From positions 2,720,001 through 2,784,000 of the forward strand of contig NZ_CP125968.1 of assembly GCF_030067815.1 (NCBI RefSeq): a stretch of 64,000 bases of DNA, written 5' to 3'. A program made the position numbers and the translations under genes. The stretch's first letter is position 1. Each line of letters begins with the position of its first letter. The notes under the pieces were generated by a model. That model made no database searches. It saw only the letters and a list, made by a program, of their open reading frames with translations, and was not told the DNA's origin. Source of the stretch: Sporosarcina thermotolerans (GTDB lineage: Bacteria > Bacillota > Bacilli > Bacillales_A > Planococcaceae). Of this stretch, positions 1 to 9,454 are shown in pieces.

Positions 1-336
<336 letters not shown>

Positions 337-353
337 TTAAAAGATTTAACGGG

Positions 354-953
354 TTATTCGTTAACTTTGACCATGGAAGGTCGAAGCACACGATCTTTTA
401 ACATATACCCTTTTTGAAGTTCCTCAAGCACGATGCCTGAAGACTTATCAGGTTCGCTGCCTGTCATAACCGCTTGATGGAAATTAGGATCGAACTCTTT
501 ATCATATGCCTCGATTTCGACAAGTCCTTCGCCTTTTAGTGCATCGACAAGGCTGCGATATATCATATCCATGCCTGTCATAAGTGACTGTGCTTCTTCA
601 GTTTTTGTTTCAACAGCCAAAGCACGTTCAAAATTATCAAGCACAGGCAATAGATTTGTAAGGATACTCTGTGCTTTGTACTTATTCAAAGCTTCTTTAT
701 CAAGAGTTGCTCTTCTTTTAGCATTTTCAAAATCAGCGAGTACACGGAATAGCTTGTTTTCCTCGTCTTGTAACTTCGATTCCAACTCACTTATCTTTGC
801 ATCTTTTTCATCGATTACTTCGTTCGTCTCTTCCAAACTTTCATCGGATCCGGAAATCGTTTCCTGTTCGGCATCCAAAACTGCTGAATCAGTACTTACT
901 TCCTCCTGCTTTTCGATAGCATCATTTTCAACTTCATTCATTTTATCAGTCAC
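354..953 (-). CDS. grpE: Nucleotide exchange factor GrpE
   Basis: GrpE dimer releases ADP from DnaK. The 199-residue protein has the usual acidic, low-complexity N-terminus (about residues 1-60), a long charged coiled-coil helix (about 50-110) and the C-terminal beta-wing ending VLRPSMVKVNE. The chosen start is GTG at 953, because AGGAGG sits eight bases upstream; the first internal ATG (MNEVEN, four codons in) has no better site. It lies 28 bases after hrcA and before dnaK in the HrcA-controlled heat-shock operon. Confidence 0.96.
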   Translation of the reverse strand: MTDKMNEVENDAIEKQEEVSTDSAVLDAEQETISGSDESLEETNEVIDEKDAKISELESKLQDEENKLFRVLADFENAKRRATLDKEALNKYKAQSILTNLLPVLDNFERALAVETKTEEAQSLMTGMDMIYRSLVDALKGEGLVEIEAYDKEFDPNFHQAVMTGSEPDKSSGIVLEELQKGYMLKDRVLRPSMVKVNE

Positions 954-981
954 AAATCTTTCCTCCTATCCAATCCGATAC

Positions 982-2007
982 TCATTTTCTGTTTTTTTCC
1001 AATGCTTGTGATAAATTACCGCTTAAGATATCGAGCATCGTAATGACTCTTCCGTAATCCATCCGTTTCGGTCCAATGATTGCTATGGATCCAGACATAT
1101 TAGGGCCAGCGGAATAATTCGCAGTAATAACACTGCAATCTTCCATTGCATCCAGTTCATTTTCCGAACCGATCCGTACATGAATTCCCTTCGTGTCATC
1201 TCGGAAAAAGTTAAAAGCGGTTGTTCCATTCTCCATGAACTCGAATAACATCTTCATTTTTTGAAGATCATTGAATTCCGGCTGTTTCATCATATTCATT
1301 TTGCCGCCGAAATAGAGTCGTTCCTCTGGTTTGATTGTCATGGCCCGTTGGAACGAGGCAAATAGGTCGCCCGCATGATGGACATGCTGTTCGAACACTA
1401 TTTTTGCTTCCCGGGCAAGCTTGTTCTGAAGGAGACTCAATGGAGTTCCGACAAGCCTTTCGTTTAAAATATTTACCATCTTTTCAATATCCGAAGCCAC
1501 CATACCTTTTGGCACATCAAAAATCCGGTTTTCTACATGTCCATTATCAGTAACAATAATGGCTACAGCCTTAGTTTCATCCAATGGTACAATTGAGAAC
1601 TTCTTCACCGAGTGCATCAATGTGTCTGGCCCTAAAAGGATTGACGTATAATTCGTCAATTCAGATATGATTTTAGCAGAATTGCGGATCAGCTCTTCTG
1701 TTTCCACGACACTGTTCTGGAAAACAGAGCGGATTTGAACGCTATCTTCCACTGTTAACTTTTCCGGTGTCAACAAATGGTCAACGTAGAAACGGTAACC
1801 TTTTTCGGAAGGAATCCTGCCCGATGAAGTATGGGTCTTTTCAAGATAACCAAGATCCTCCAAATCAGCCATTTCATTGCGAATGGTTGCGGGGCTAAAG
1901 GGGGCCTCAGGTTTTTTAGATAACTGCCTTGATCCGACAGGTTGAGCGGATTCGATGAAATCGTTAACCGTCAGTTGCAATATAAGCAATTGTCTGTTTG
2001 TCAACAT
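982..2007 (-). CDS. hrcA: Heat-inducible transcription repressor HrcA
   Basis: HrcA represses class I heat-shock genes by binding CIRCE inverted repeats, and its activity is set by GroEL. The 341-residue length is normal. The N-terminal winged helix (about residues 1-75) holds PVGSRQLSKK and SPATIRNEMADLE, and the rest is the GAF-like dimerisation domain. A perfect CIRCE element lies between its promoter and start codon, so the gene should be autoregulated. It follows hemW in the conserved Bacillales order. Confidence 0.97.
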   Translation of the reverse strand: MLTNRQLLILQLTVNDFIESAQPVGSRQLSKKPEAPFSPATIRNEMADLEDLGYLEKTHTSSGRIPSEKGYRFYVDHLLTPEKLTVEDSVQIRSVFQNSVVETEELIRNSAKIISELTNYTSILLGPDTLMHSVKKFSIVPLDETKAVAIIVTDNGHVENRIFDVPKGMVASDIEKMVNILNERLVGTPLSLLQNKLAREAKIVFEQHVHHAGDLFASFQRAMTIKPEERLYFGGKMNMMKQPEFNDLQKMKMLFEFMENGTTAFNFFRDDTKGIHVRIGSENELDAMEDCSVITANYSAGPNMSGSIAIIGPKRMDYGRVITMLDILSGNLSQALEKNRK

Positions 2008-2022
2008 TAATCATCACTCCTG

Positions 2023-2049
2023 TTAGCACTCTTTATAAGCGAGTGCTAA
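2023..2049. promoter_or_regulatory. CIRCE operator (HrcA binding site)
   Basis: TTAGCACTC, a nine-base spacer and GAGTGCTAA form a perfect 27-base match to the CIRCE consensus, 16 bases ahead of hrcA. It lies between the sigma-A promoter and the hrcA ribosome site, the usual place for transcriptional repression by HrcA. Confidence 0.97.
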
Positions 2050-2059
2050 TGCTATTCAT

Positions 2060-2088
2060 AATTTATCAAATCAGTTTAACGGTGTCAA
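2060..2088 (-). promoter_or_regulatory. Sigma-A promoter of hrcA-grpE-dnaK
   Basis: On the minus strand TTGACA (2083-2088) is followed after 17 bases by TAAATT (2060-2065), a 4/6 match to the -10 box. Transcription would start close to the CIRCE operator, as expected for an HrcA-repressed promoter. Confidence 0.7.
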
Positions 2089-2103
2089 CGAATTAACTCC
2101 CAA

Positions 2104-3237
2104 TCAGTGAAGAAATTCCTGGAATACTTCATTGCCCCTAAAAACACCTTTGATTGTCAATTTTATATGCTCTTCTGAAATCTGAACGAGCCCTTTATTG
2201 GATAATTCTTTGATAACGGCTCCATAAACTTCAGGTAACGTTTTACCAAACTTCATTTCAAACGAATTGAATGAAACTCCGTCAGTTTTTCGAAGGCCAA
2301 GGAACATTTCTTCCTCCATTGCTTCGATTTTAGTTACTTCTTGTTGATTCATGATCGGTCGTGTTCCGTTATCCGCGCTTTCCATGTACTTTTTCAAAGG
2401 GCCAATGTTCGCATACCTTTGTCCATTCAAGTACCCGTGCGCTCCGGCACCTATCCCGGCATATTCATCATTCTCCCAATAGATTAGATTATGTATGGAT
2501 TCTTTTCCTTGAATAGAGAAATTACTGATTTCATATTGTCGTCTACCGGCAGCTTCCATACGATCGATAAGCATTGAGAACATGGACGTTTCCATATCTT
2601 CACCGGGCAAAGGAAGCTTCCCTTTATTCATCAAGTTATAAAAGACAGTTTTCGGTTCCACTATGAGTGAATACCCGGAGTAGTGTGGAAGATCAAGGGA
2701 TAGTGCTTTATTAAGTGTATCCTCCCATTGTTGGATGGTTTGTCCTGGTAAACCATAGATGAGATCGATGCTTATATTTTCAAAGCCTATTTTTCGGGCA
2801 TTTTCTATTACTCGTATCGGATCATCTGCACCATGTGTTCTACCAATCCTCTTTAAAAGCTCCGTGTCAAAAGACTGGACACCTATGCTCAGTCGACCAA
2901 CACCGCCATTTTTCAAGACAGACAGCTTTCCGTTAGTCAATTCATCCGGATTTGCCTCAGTGGAAAATTCTTTAAGGGAACTAACATCTACATATTGATG
3001 GATTATTTCAAGTAAACGTTCCAATTGGTTTTCTGATAATGCTGTCGGAGTTCCTCCGCCTAAGAAAACCGTTTCAAGACTTTTAAATGAAGTACCCTCT
3101 TCTTTCATTATGGATAATTCATTTCCTATCCATTCAATATACTCGTCAACTGGTTGATTTTTAAAAAACACTTTATTGAAATCGCAGTAATGGCAAATTT
3201 GATGGCAGAAAGGAATATGGATATACATGCCTCGCAT
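2104..3237 (-). CDS. hemW: Radical SAM heme chaperone HemW
   Basis: HemW binds a [4Fe-4S] cluster and heme and is thought to deliver heme to respiratory enzymes; it was long mis-annotated as coproporphyrinogen III oxidase HemN. The CX3CX2C motif is Cys11, Cys15, Cys18 (FCHQICHYC), followed by GGGTPT for SAM binding. The HNxxYW heme motif (HNLIYW) that separates HemW from HemN is present near residue 250. At 377 residues the length is normal. The start could be ATG 3237 or the ATG three codons downstream (MYIHIPF). It sits between lepA and hrcA, as in B. subtilis. Confidence 0.95.
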   Translation of the reverse strand: MRGMYIHIPFCHQICHYCDFNKVFFKNQPVDEYIEWIGNELSIMKEEGTSFKSLETVFLGGGTPTALSENQLERLLEIIHQYVDVSSLKEFSTEANPDELTNGKLSVLKNGGVGRLSIGVQSFDTELLKRIGRTHGADDPIRVIENARKIGFENISIDLIYGLPGQTIQQWEDTLNKALSLDLPHYSGYSLIVEPKTVFYNLMNKGKLPLPGEDMETSMFSMLIDRMEAAGRRQYEISNFSIQGKESIHNLIYWENDEYAGIGAGAHGYLNGQRYANIGPLKKYMESADNGTRPIMNQQEVTKIEAMEEEMFLGLRKTDGVSFNSFEMKFGKTLPEVYGAVIKELSNKGLVQISEEHIKLTIKGVFRGNEVFQEFLH

Positions 3238-3284
3238 TTGTTGTGTCCCCTTTCTTTCGGCAATGCCGTTAGTGCAAAAAGGAG

Positions 3285-3556
3285 CCTGAAGTAGGCCCCC
3301 TTCTTATGATTATCGTCCAGACTCCGAGCGCCAGAGACTCGGGTCATAAGTCAAAGTTGCTATGTGGCAAAAAGCGCCACGCCGCATCTTCGCCTTATGC
3401 CTGAGGCCGGCAGGATGCCGGTCATGCAGTCGTTGAGGCTCGCAGGATGCGAGTCATGCGACCGTTGCGACACGATGTCGCGCATTTAGGTCACCTTCCT
3501 CTTTGACGCGGCGAACTTAGACTGCGAACCTTTTCAATGCAGGCGCTTTTCGCTTT
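3285..3556 (-). repeat. Structured intergenic repeat, family A copy 1 (long form)
   Basis: This fills most of the 321-base gap between lepA and hemW. Read on the minus strand it begins with CAAAAGCG directly after the lepA stop codon and ends GGCGCTCGGAGTCTGG. It shares the inner AGGCATAAGGCG ... GACTTATGACCCGAG pair of segments with copy 2 at 7920. Extra internal hairpins are present, including GCCGGCAGGATGCCGG-like and GCTCGCAGGATGCGAG-like units read on the plus strand. No credible gene lies in it. Similar elements are common between genes in Bacillales as I recall them. Confidence 0.75.
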
Positions 3557-3558
3557 TG

Positions 3559-5382
3559 TTAATCTTCATCCATTTTAAGGACCGCCATGAAAGCTTCTTG
3601 CGGAACTTCTACCGATCCGACCTGTTTCATACGCTTCTTACCTTCTTTTTGCTTTTCAAGAAGTTTTCGTTTACGGGAAATGTCACCGCCATAACATTTT
3701 GCAAGAACGTTTTTACCGATTGATTTAATCGTTGAACGCGCTACAATCTTTTGACCGATTGCAGCTTGGACTGGCACCTCAAACTGTTGACGCGGAATGA
3801 GTTTTCTCAACTTTTCAACAATCGCTTTGCCTCGCTCATAGCTGAAGTCACGATGCACGATGAAGCTAAGTGCGTCGACCTGTTCTCCGTTCAATAGAAT
3901 ATCCATTTTGACAAGCTTCGATGTTTTATAGCCAATCAGCTCATAGTCAAATGACGCATAACCTTTAGTACCTGATTTTAATTGGTCGAAAAAGTCATAA
4001 ACGATTTCCGCGAGAGGCAATTCGTAAATGATATTTACGCGAGATGCATCCAAATAATCCATCGTAATGAAGTTACCTCGTTTATGCTGGCATAATTCCA
4101 TGACAGAGCCGACGTATTCATTCGGCACCATGATCGATGCTTTCACATACGGTTCTTCAACGTGGTCAACCTTCTGTGCATCTGGCATCATCGAAGGATT
4201 ATCCACTTTCAATTCTTTTCCGTCTGTCGTTACAACATTGTAAATAACACTCGGAGCCGTTGTGATTAAATCAATCTTAAACTCACGTTCAATCCGCTCC
4301 TGGATGATTTCCATATGGAGTAATCCAAGGAAGCCGCATCGATATCCAAAGCCAAGCGCTTGTGATGTCTCTGCTTCGTATTCCAAAGCTGAGTCGTTCA
4401 GCTCAAGTTTCTCAAGTGCTTCACGTAAATCGACATATTTAGACGAGTCGATCGGGTATAATCCGCAGAATACCATTGGATTCAATCGACGATAACCCGG
4501 CAACGGTTCACTGGCTTGATTTTTTGCATTCGTGATTGTGTCACCGACGCGTGTATCTCCGACATTTTTGATGGCTGCAGAAAGGAAACCGACATCGCCT
4601 ACAGATAATTCATCGCGCAAGGAAATATTCGGTGTGAACACTCCTGTTTCAATGACTTCGAATTCTTTTCCAGTTGCCATCATGCGGATTTTATCACCTG
4701 GTTTAACAGTCCCTTCGACAATCCGAATATTGACAATAACGCCTTTATATTGATCATAATGCGAGTCGAAGATCAATGCTTTCAACGGTGCTTGTGGATC
4801 ACCTGTAGGTGCGGGTACTTTTTCGACAATCTGCTCAAGGATTTCCTCGATGCCGATACCAGCTTTTGCAGATGCATGGACTGCCTCGGAGGCATCCAGG
4901 CCAATTACGTCTTCAATTTCCTTTTTCACTTTATCCGGATCCGCAGCTGGTAAATCGATTTTATTAATAACAGGCAAAATTTCAAGATCATTGTCGAGCG
5001 CTAAGTAAACGTTTGCCAACGTTTGCGCTTCAATTCCTTGGGCTGCGTCAACGACAAGAAGAGCCCCTTCACATGCTGCAAGGCTTCGTGACACTTCATA
5101 CGTAAAGTCGACGTGCCCTGGAGTATCGATTAAGTGGAACGTATACTCCTCGCCATTTTTCGCTGTGTAAGATAATTGTACTGCGTTCAATTTAATCGTA
5201 ATTCCGCGCTCGCGCTCCAAATCCATTGAATCCAATGTTTGTGATTTCATTTCACGCGAACTCACAGTTTCAGTCTTTTCCAACAAGCGATCGGCCAACG
5301 TCGATTTCCCGTGATCGATATGGGCAATGATAGAGAAGTTTCTAATGTTTTTTTGACGTGCCAATCTTTCCTCATGATTCAT
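3559..5382 (-). CDS. lepA: Elongation factor 4 (ribosomal back-translocase GTPase)
   Basis: LepA/EF4 is a translational GTPase that remodels stalled or pre-translocation ribosomes and aids 30S biogenesis. The protein has 607 residues, close to the family norm. G1 is AHIDHGKST (about residues 19-27), followed by RGITIK (switch I), DTPGH (G3) and NKID (G4). The LepA-specific C-terminal domain ends with basic [19 protein letters not shown]. An ATG at 5382 is used. It is the first gene of the cluster leading to hemW and the dnaK operon; repeat copy 1 follows its stop. Confidence 0.98.
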   Translation of the reverse strand: MNHEERLARQKNIRNFSIIAHIDHGKSTLADRLLEKTETVSSREMKSQTLDSMDLERERGITIKLNAVQLSYTAKNGEEYTFHLIDTPGHVDFTYEVSRSLAACEGALLVVDAAQGIEAQTLANVYLALDNDLEILPVINKIDLPAADPDKVKKEIEDVIGLDASEAVHASAKAGIGIEEILEQIVEKVPAPTGDPQAPLKALIFDSHYDQYKGVIVNIRIVEGTVKPGDKIRMMATGKEFEVIETGVFTPNISLRDELSVGDVGFLSAAIKNVGDTRVGDTITNAKNQASEPLPGYRRLNPMVFCGLYPIDSSKYVDLREALEKLELNDSALEYEAETSQALGFGYRCGFLGLLHMEIIQERIEREFKIDLITTAPSVIYNVVTTDGKELKVDNPSMMPDAQKVDHVEEPYVKASIMVPNEYVGSVMELCQHKRGNFITMDYLDASRVNIIYELPLAEIVYDFFDQLKSGTKGYASFDYELIGYKTSKLVKMDILLNGEQVDALSFIVHRDFSYERGKAIVEKLRKLIPRQQFEVPVQAAIGQKIVARSTIKSIGKNVLAKCYGGDISRKRKLLEKQKEGKKRMKQVGSVEVPQEAFMAVLKMDED

Positions 5383-5534
5383 CTGTCAGTTCACTCCTAT
5401 ATAAGCTATTTGCATTATAGCAAATAACTGATAAACATGTTACATATTCTTATTCCCTAATTTTCATTAATCACGCTCAACTAATTAAGTTTAACAGATG
5501 AGTTCACTTTGATAAAGCCTGGCCCAATTCAAAA

Positions 5535-5566
5535 GAAAAAAGCCCCATGGAAACTATCCATGAAGC
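5535..5566 (-). terminator. Rho-independent terminator after spoIIP
   Basis: Read on the minus strand, GCTTCATGG and CCATGGGGC pair around a seven-base loop (two G-U pairs) and are followed by a run of six T. Confidence 0.75.
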
Positions 5567-5577
5567 AGAAACTCCTG

Positions 5578-6414
5578 TCATTTCTGTTCTAACTCTTCTT
5601 CATCAAACATTTCAAGGATTGCTTCTGACAGGACAGTTAGTGTCCTGTTCAACTGGTCTTCCGAGTTCCCTACTCCACCTAACTCTAAAAGAACTAACTT
5701 AGGGTGAAGATCTTGGTTATACTTCCCATCGACACCTGCTCCACCTTTCGGAATGACACCTCTCGTGATGCCCGGTACCTTCTTTTCCATTATTGCATTC
5801 AATCTCTTCGTAATCGCTTCATTCTCTTTATAGGATGGATTATCCAAACCAAGTACAAATGCGATTTTTGCATACCGTTCTTCTTTATGAATAATCGTCG
5901 ACTTTTCAGGTCCTATATCATCCCGATGGATGTCAATTATTAAATCATATTCATTTTCTGAAATTTGCTGTTTGACGAATGGCCTTATTTCCCTATAGGC
6001 GCGTGAGTAGGGTACTGCTTTATTTAGTGTATCAGTTTCCACGCTATTGATTTCCAGTAGGCTTTTAAGTTTTTCACTCATTTTCACTACGTTTTCAGTT
6101 TGATGGTTTACGGCAATTTTCCCATCAATCGCTTTTGTAATCGGTTTGTATGCCTCAGTAGAGTGCGTATTATAAAGTAATACTTTTCCAAGTTTCGGTT
6201 CTTCTTCAGTTTCCAATTCTGTTTGGACTTCAATTTCAACCTCAGGGACTGGCTCTTCCTCTGCCACTACGTTGGATGCATAGACGATAAGAGCATTTTC
6301 CTTAATTATTTTGGAATTGGAGATCTTGGATTCTTCCGGTATAAATTGGATGACTACCGGGAATAGGAATAGAACGAATACGATTACAAGCCATATTTGC
6401 ATATTTTTCTTCAT
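5578..6414 (-). CDS. spoIIP: Stage II sporulation protein P (SpoIIP) peptidoglycan hydrolase
   Basis: SpoIIP is the amidase/endopeptidase of the DMP complex that drives engulfment and septal peptidoglycan thinning in the mother cell. An N-terminal membrane helix (about residues 5-22) is followed by a linker and the SpoIIP domain, with VLLYNTHSTEAY, LIIDIHRDDIG and LVLLELGGVGN marking metal and catalytic segments. At 278 residues it is shorter than the B. subtilis protein (about 400), the linker being the part reduced. I use ATG 6414 because GGGGGA precedes it; an upstream in-frame start at 6459 lacks a site. It lies directly after gpr, as in relatives. Confidence 0.93.
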   Translation of the reverse strand: MKKNMQIWLVIVFVLFLFPVVIQFIPEESKISNSKIIKENALIVYASNVVAEEEPVPEVEIEVQTELETEEEPKLGKVLLYNTHSTEAYKPITKAIDGKIAVNHQTENVVKMSEKLKSLLEINSVETDTLNKAVPYSRAYREIRPFVKQQISENEYDLIIDIHRDDIGPEKSTIIHKEERYAKIAFVLGLDNPSYKENEAITKRLNAIMEKKVPGITRGVIPKGGAGVDGKYNQDLHPKLVLLELGGVGNSEDQLNRTLTVLSEAILEMFDEEELEQK

Positions 6415-6455
6415 GCGACATCCCCCTTTTTCAACTATATGCCGGGGGGAATGGG

Positions 6456-7498
6456 TCAATGACTTGTTTTAAGTTCTTGAATCCATTCGCTAATGGAGTC
6501 AGTTAAGATTTCTGCATAAAGTGCTGCCCAGGAGTCAATCTCTTTTGGTGAGATAAAAGTATTCAAATCATGGTTGGATAAAACCTCTTCAAATAATTGC
6601 ACCCTTTCCTCATGCGGCCATGATGTCCAATCCCCAAATATAGGAATCAGTTTCGTCCTGTCCGCATCCTTATTCGGAGTATGCAACCAATTTGAAACAG
6701 ACAACCGGGAGGATGGATGACTTTCCTCTTCAATTTTGGTCGCGATATAATTAAACAATGTATTTATAGCATCAGCAATTAAGACAGGACCGTCGACAAC
6801 AGTCGGAATACCAATTGCGATAACCGGGATTCCCAATGTTTCCTTCGACAACTCTTTTCGACTATTTCCAACGCCTGAACCAGGATGTATCCCTGTGTCT
6901 GTCATTTGAATCGTTTTACATAAGCGTGAACTATCCCTTGCCGCTAAGGCATCAACGACGATTATAACATCCGGTTTGATTTCATGAACTATCGCCTTAA
7001 CGAAATCGGCTGTCTCTAACCCCGTCTGGATCGTTACGCCAGGCGCATAGACAAACAATTCGCTCCCTTCGTCCGAGTAATACATAGGGACAATCTCTTT
7101 TAATCGATCCATCGTTAGCGGCCCAACGGCGTCAGGTGTCACTTCTCTATTTCCTAACCCGACCAAAAGGATTTTGCCGTTCTTCAGATTTGCTATTTCC
7201 TTGGTCATTTCAGTTAGTTTCGATTTGAGCAATCCCCCCATTTCTTCAAGTCCCTCGCGATCGGTATGAGTCAAGGTTGGGTTTGTCAATGTCAAATAAG
7301 TGCCTCTTTTTTTCCCAATTCTTTTTTCACCTTCGGCATTTATTTTGACGGATGTCAAAATCACTCTGCCCTTTCTTGTTTCATCGAACTGGATGCCTTC
7401 GGACTCCTTTAATTTTTCTTTTTCTTTTCCGTCCGGTGGCGAACCATTTCTTCGTTTTCCACTAATAGGTCGGTACGGTAAAAATCGTATTTATCCAT
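6456..7498 (-). CDS. gpr: Germination protease GPR (one frameshift)
   Basis: GPR degrades small acid-soluble spore proteins at germination. The C-terminal 300 residues are in one frame, with VGLGNREVTPDAVGP, IIVVDALAARDSS and TDTGIHPGSGVGNSR typical of the family. The N-terminus lies upstream in another frame, starting MDKYDFYRTDLLVENEE at ATG 7498 after GAGGTGA. The two join in the A-rich run at about 7411-7430 if one A is restored. That gives about 347 residues, near the family length. I treat the shift as a sequencing error. GPR normally has a propeptide near its N-terminus, consistent with the RTDL segment. Downstream spoIIP overlaps closely. Confidence 0.9.
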
Positions 7499-7560
7499 TG
7501 TTATCACCTCAATATGCAGTTTGCACGATGCGTCAAGGAAATATTCTTTGCATATTTTTA

Positions 7561-7589
7561 TTGCGTTCTTCCAGTGATTTTGCTAAAAT
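7561..7589 (+). promoter_or_regulatory. Promoter of rpsT
   Basis: TTGCGT (7561-7566), a 17-base spacer and TAAAAT (7584-7589) with an extended TG before the -10 box form a good sigma-A promoter about 75 bases ahead of rpsT. Confidence 0.65.
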
Positions 7590-7664
7590 GTTAATGTTGT
7601 AAAGAGAATCCGGAAGTTACTTATGGAAAGACTCTTGCGTTACCTGAAATTGGAGGTGAATGGA

Positions 7665-7916
7665 ATGCCAAACATCAAAGGTGCAATTAAGCGCGTTAAA
7701 CAAAGTGCCGCAGCGAATGAACAGAATTCACAAGTTAAATCTGCAATGCGTACAGCTGTACGTAAAGCTGACACTGCGATCATCAATAAAGAAGAGAACG
7801 CTGCAGAACTTTTGAAAGACGCAGTTAAGAAGTTGGATACTGCTGCTCGTAAAGGTCTAATCCACAAAAATACAGCAGCTCGTCAAAAAGCTCGTCTTAC
7901 AAAAAAAGCTTTGTAA
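7665..7916 (+). CDS. rpsT: Small ribosomal subunit protein bS20
   Basis: S20 binds 16S rRNA early in 30S assembly. The 83-residue lysine- and alanine-rich protein starts MPNIKGAIKRVKQSAAANEQ and ends in KTARQKARLTKKAL-like helix. GGAGGTG lies seven bases before ATG 7665, which is preferred over an in-frame ATG at 7623. It is transcribed alone and opposite to holA and gpr, as in B. subtilis. Confidence 0.98.
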   Translation: MPNIKGAIKRVKQSAAANEQNSQVKSAMRTAVRKADTAIINKEENAAELLKDAVKKLDTAARKGLIHKNTAARQKARLTKKAL

Positions 7917-7919
7917 TGA

Positions 7920-8036
7920 ACAAAAGCGGAGGGTGGCGATTAGCTGCGACAGGCATAAGGCGGATTTGCGAAACGGCGGTTTTTGCCGTGCAGCAGAGCC
8001 GACTTATGACCCGAGCAGCTGCCACCCGGAGCTGGA
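7920..8036 (+). repeat. Structured intergenic repeat, family A copy 2
   Basis: It starts CAAAAGCGGAGGG four bases after the rpsT stop and ends ACCCGGAGCTGG. GGGTGGC plus GCTGC near the 5' end pair with GCAGC plus GCCACCC near the 3' end. An inner AGGCATAAG pairs with CTTATGACC. The result is a long hairpin sharing outer and inner motifs with copies at 3285, 18910 and 62893. Confidence 0.8.
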
Positions 8037-8043
8037 TGAAAAT

Positions 8044-8082
8044 AAGGCTGTCCATTTCATAATGAAATGGACAGCCTTTTCT
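8044..8082. terminator. Bidirectional terminator between rpsT and holA
   Basis: AAGGCTGTCCATTTCA and TGAAATGGACAGCCTTTT form a long perfect stem with flanking A and T runs, serving the convergent genes rpsT and holA. Confidence 0.93.
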
Positions 8083-8084
8083 AT

Positions 8085-9101
8085 TTATCCCTTTAAAGGT
8101 TCCATGAAGAAAATCTCTAATACTCTTTCTCTTTTGCCACTTGTTGATTTTAGTTTATAGTCGATATCGGCGAGTTTTTCGAGAATCACTAACAGCCTTT
8201 CCATCTTAGGTATGCTTCTGTTTTCCATTACGAGTTTTACGCGGTATGGATGGACGTTTAGAGTTTTTGCTATTTGTTGTTGATGATATCCTTTTTTTGC
8301 CAACGACGCGACATGGATCATCAGTCTGATTTGTCCTGCAATCAGGGAAGTTAACATGATCGGTTCTTCGCCATTCCCTAACAAATCATGGTAAATCTTA
8401 ATGGTCTCTTTAATATTTCCGTTCATATATGCATCTGTCAATCTAAAAACATCCATCTCGGGCAGACGAGGGACGAGCATTTCTACTATTTCTTTTGTCA
8501 CTTCGCCCTTTCCATCCATATACATCGCAATTTTTTCAAGTTCTGAAGAAAGTGCCAAAAGACTGTCTCCTGTCATATCGATAAGTACTTGTGCAATTTC
8601 GGGACTTATTTTGATACCAAACGAACTTGCTTCATTTTGAATCCATGTTGTCAAGTCTCGACCGACGAGCGGCAATGCTTCTACTACGGTAGATTTTTGC
8701 ATCATAAGTTTTGTGATTTTTTTCCGGCCATCAAGTTTTTCATAAGGGGCCAAAAAAACAACTGTAGCTGTAGGTGATGGATTTGATAGCCACTCTTCCA
8801 GCAAAGTAATATTATGTACAACTTTCTCTTTTGTTTTATCTGCAGCCTTTAGGAAAGACGTATTATTCGCGATGACTAATTTTCTTTCTACGAGGAATGG
8901 GAGTGTATCCGCTTCTTCAATTACTGCTTCAATCGGTGTTTCATCCAAATCGAATCTGACAACCGCATCCTCTTCTCCATCTGGCAAGGCTTGGATTAGC
9001 CGCTTAATCGTCTCATCGATTAAATGTCTTTCGACACCCATCAACAAGTAAACAGGTTCAATCTTCCCCTCGCTAATGCTTTTCCAGATTGCATTTACCA
9101 T
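8085..9101 (-). CDS. holA: DNA polymerase III subunit delta
   Basis: The delta subunit is the wrench that opens the beta clamp within the clamp loader. The protein of 338 residues has the AAA+-like fold without a Walker A motif: MGVERHLIDET at the N-terminus, VVFLAPYEKLDGRKKITK in the middle and the C-terminal collar domain ending RERVLEIFFMEPLKG. I start at ATG 9101 (MVNAIWK) because GGAG lies eight bases upstream; six more in-frame codons upstream have no site. It lies between rpsT and yqzM/comEC as in B. subtilis yqeN. Confidence 0.93.
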   Translation of the reverse strand: MVNAIWKSISEGKIEPVYLLMGVERHLIDETIKRLIQALPDGEEDAVVRFDLDETPIEAVIEEADTLPFLVERKLVIANNTSFLKAADKTKEKVVHNITLLEEWLSNPSPTATVVFLAPYEKLDGRKKITKLMMQKSTVVEALPLVGRDLTTWIQNEASSFGIKISPEIAQVLIDMTGDSLLALSSELEKIAMYMDGKGEVTKEIVEMLVPRLPEMDVFRLTDAYMNGNIKETIKIYHDLLGNGEEPIMLTSLIAGQIRLMIHVASLAKKGYHQQQIAKTLNVHPYRVKLVMENRSIPKMERLLVILEKLADIDYKLKSTSGKRERVLEIFFMEPLKG

Positions 9102-9260
9102 TCTAATCACTCCAATCACTTACATTTCCCCATTATACATTACCATTTCACGACTATGAACATTTTGTGTCGATTGTCATATACCCGACTTAAAAGAACG
9201 TTTGATATAGATTTTTTTTGGTTAATCATCTATACTATAAAGGAATTAGGAGGTGTAGCA

Positions 9261-9395
9261 ATGAATGAGTTTGAACAAGACGTACAGTCCAAACGCAATG
9301 ATTTAATTGACTCAGGTATTGGATTCATTGTAGCTTTCGTGGCTTTTTCTGCAATTTTCGTTGTTGCTACAATCATTGACGTCGTCGGACGTTAA
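9261..9395 (+). CDS. yqzM: YqzM family small membrane protein
   Basis: A 44-residue protein starting MNEFEQDVQSKRNDLIDSGI and having one hydrophobic helix (about residues 20-40). The same small gene lies between holA and comEC in B. subtilis. A strong AGGAGGTG precedes the ATG by six bases, and a TATACT box lies about 30 bases upstream. The function is not known. Position, length and sequence support the family call. Confidence 0.88.
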   Translation: MNEFEQDVQSKRNDLIDSGIGFIVAFVAFSAIFVVATIIDVVGR

Positions 9396-9404
9396 TGGTC
9401 TAGG

Positions 9405-9454
9405 AAAGACGGATAGTCCATCCTTAATCGGAATGGACATATCCGTCTTTTTTT
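9405..9454. terminator. Bidirectional terminator between yqzM and comEC
   Basis: AAAGACGGATA-GTCCATCC and GGAATGGACATATCCGTCTTT form an imperfect long stem ending in seven T; it overlaps the comEC stop codon. Confidence 0.85.

Noticed and set aside
3126-3347. Minus-strand frame spanning the hemW start and repeat copy 1
   Set aside because: It overlaps the hemW N-terminus in another frame and reads through repeat DNA; no ribosome site.
7411-7430. Programmed frameshift in gpr at an A-rich run
   Set aside because: The run is A-rich and slippery-looking, but the same kind of indel recurs in many unrelated genes, so error is the simpler cause.
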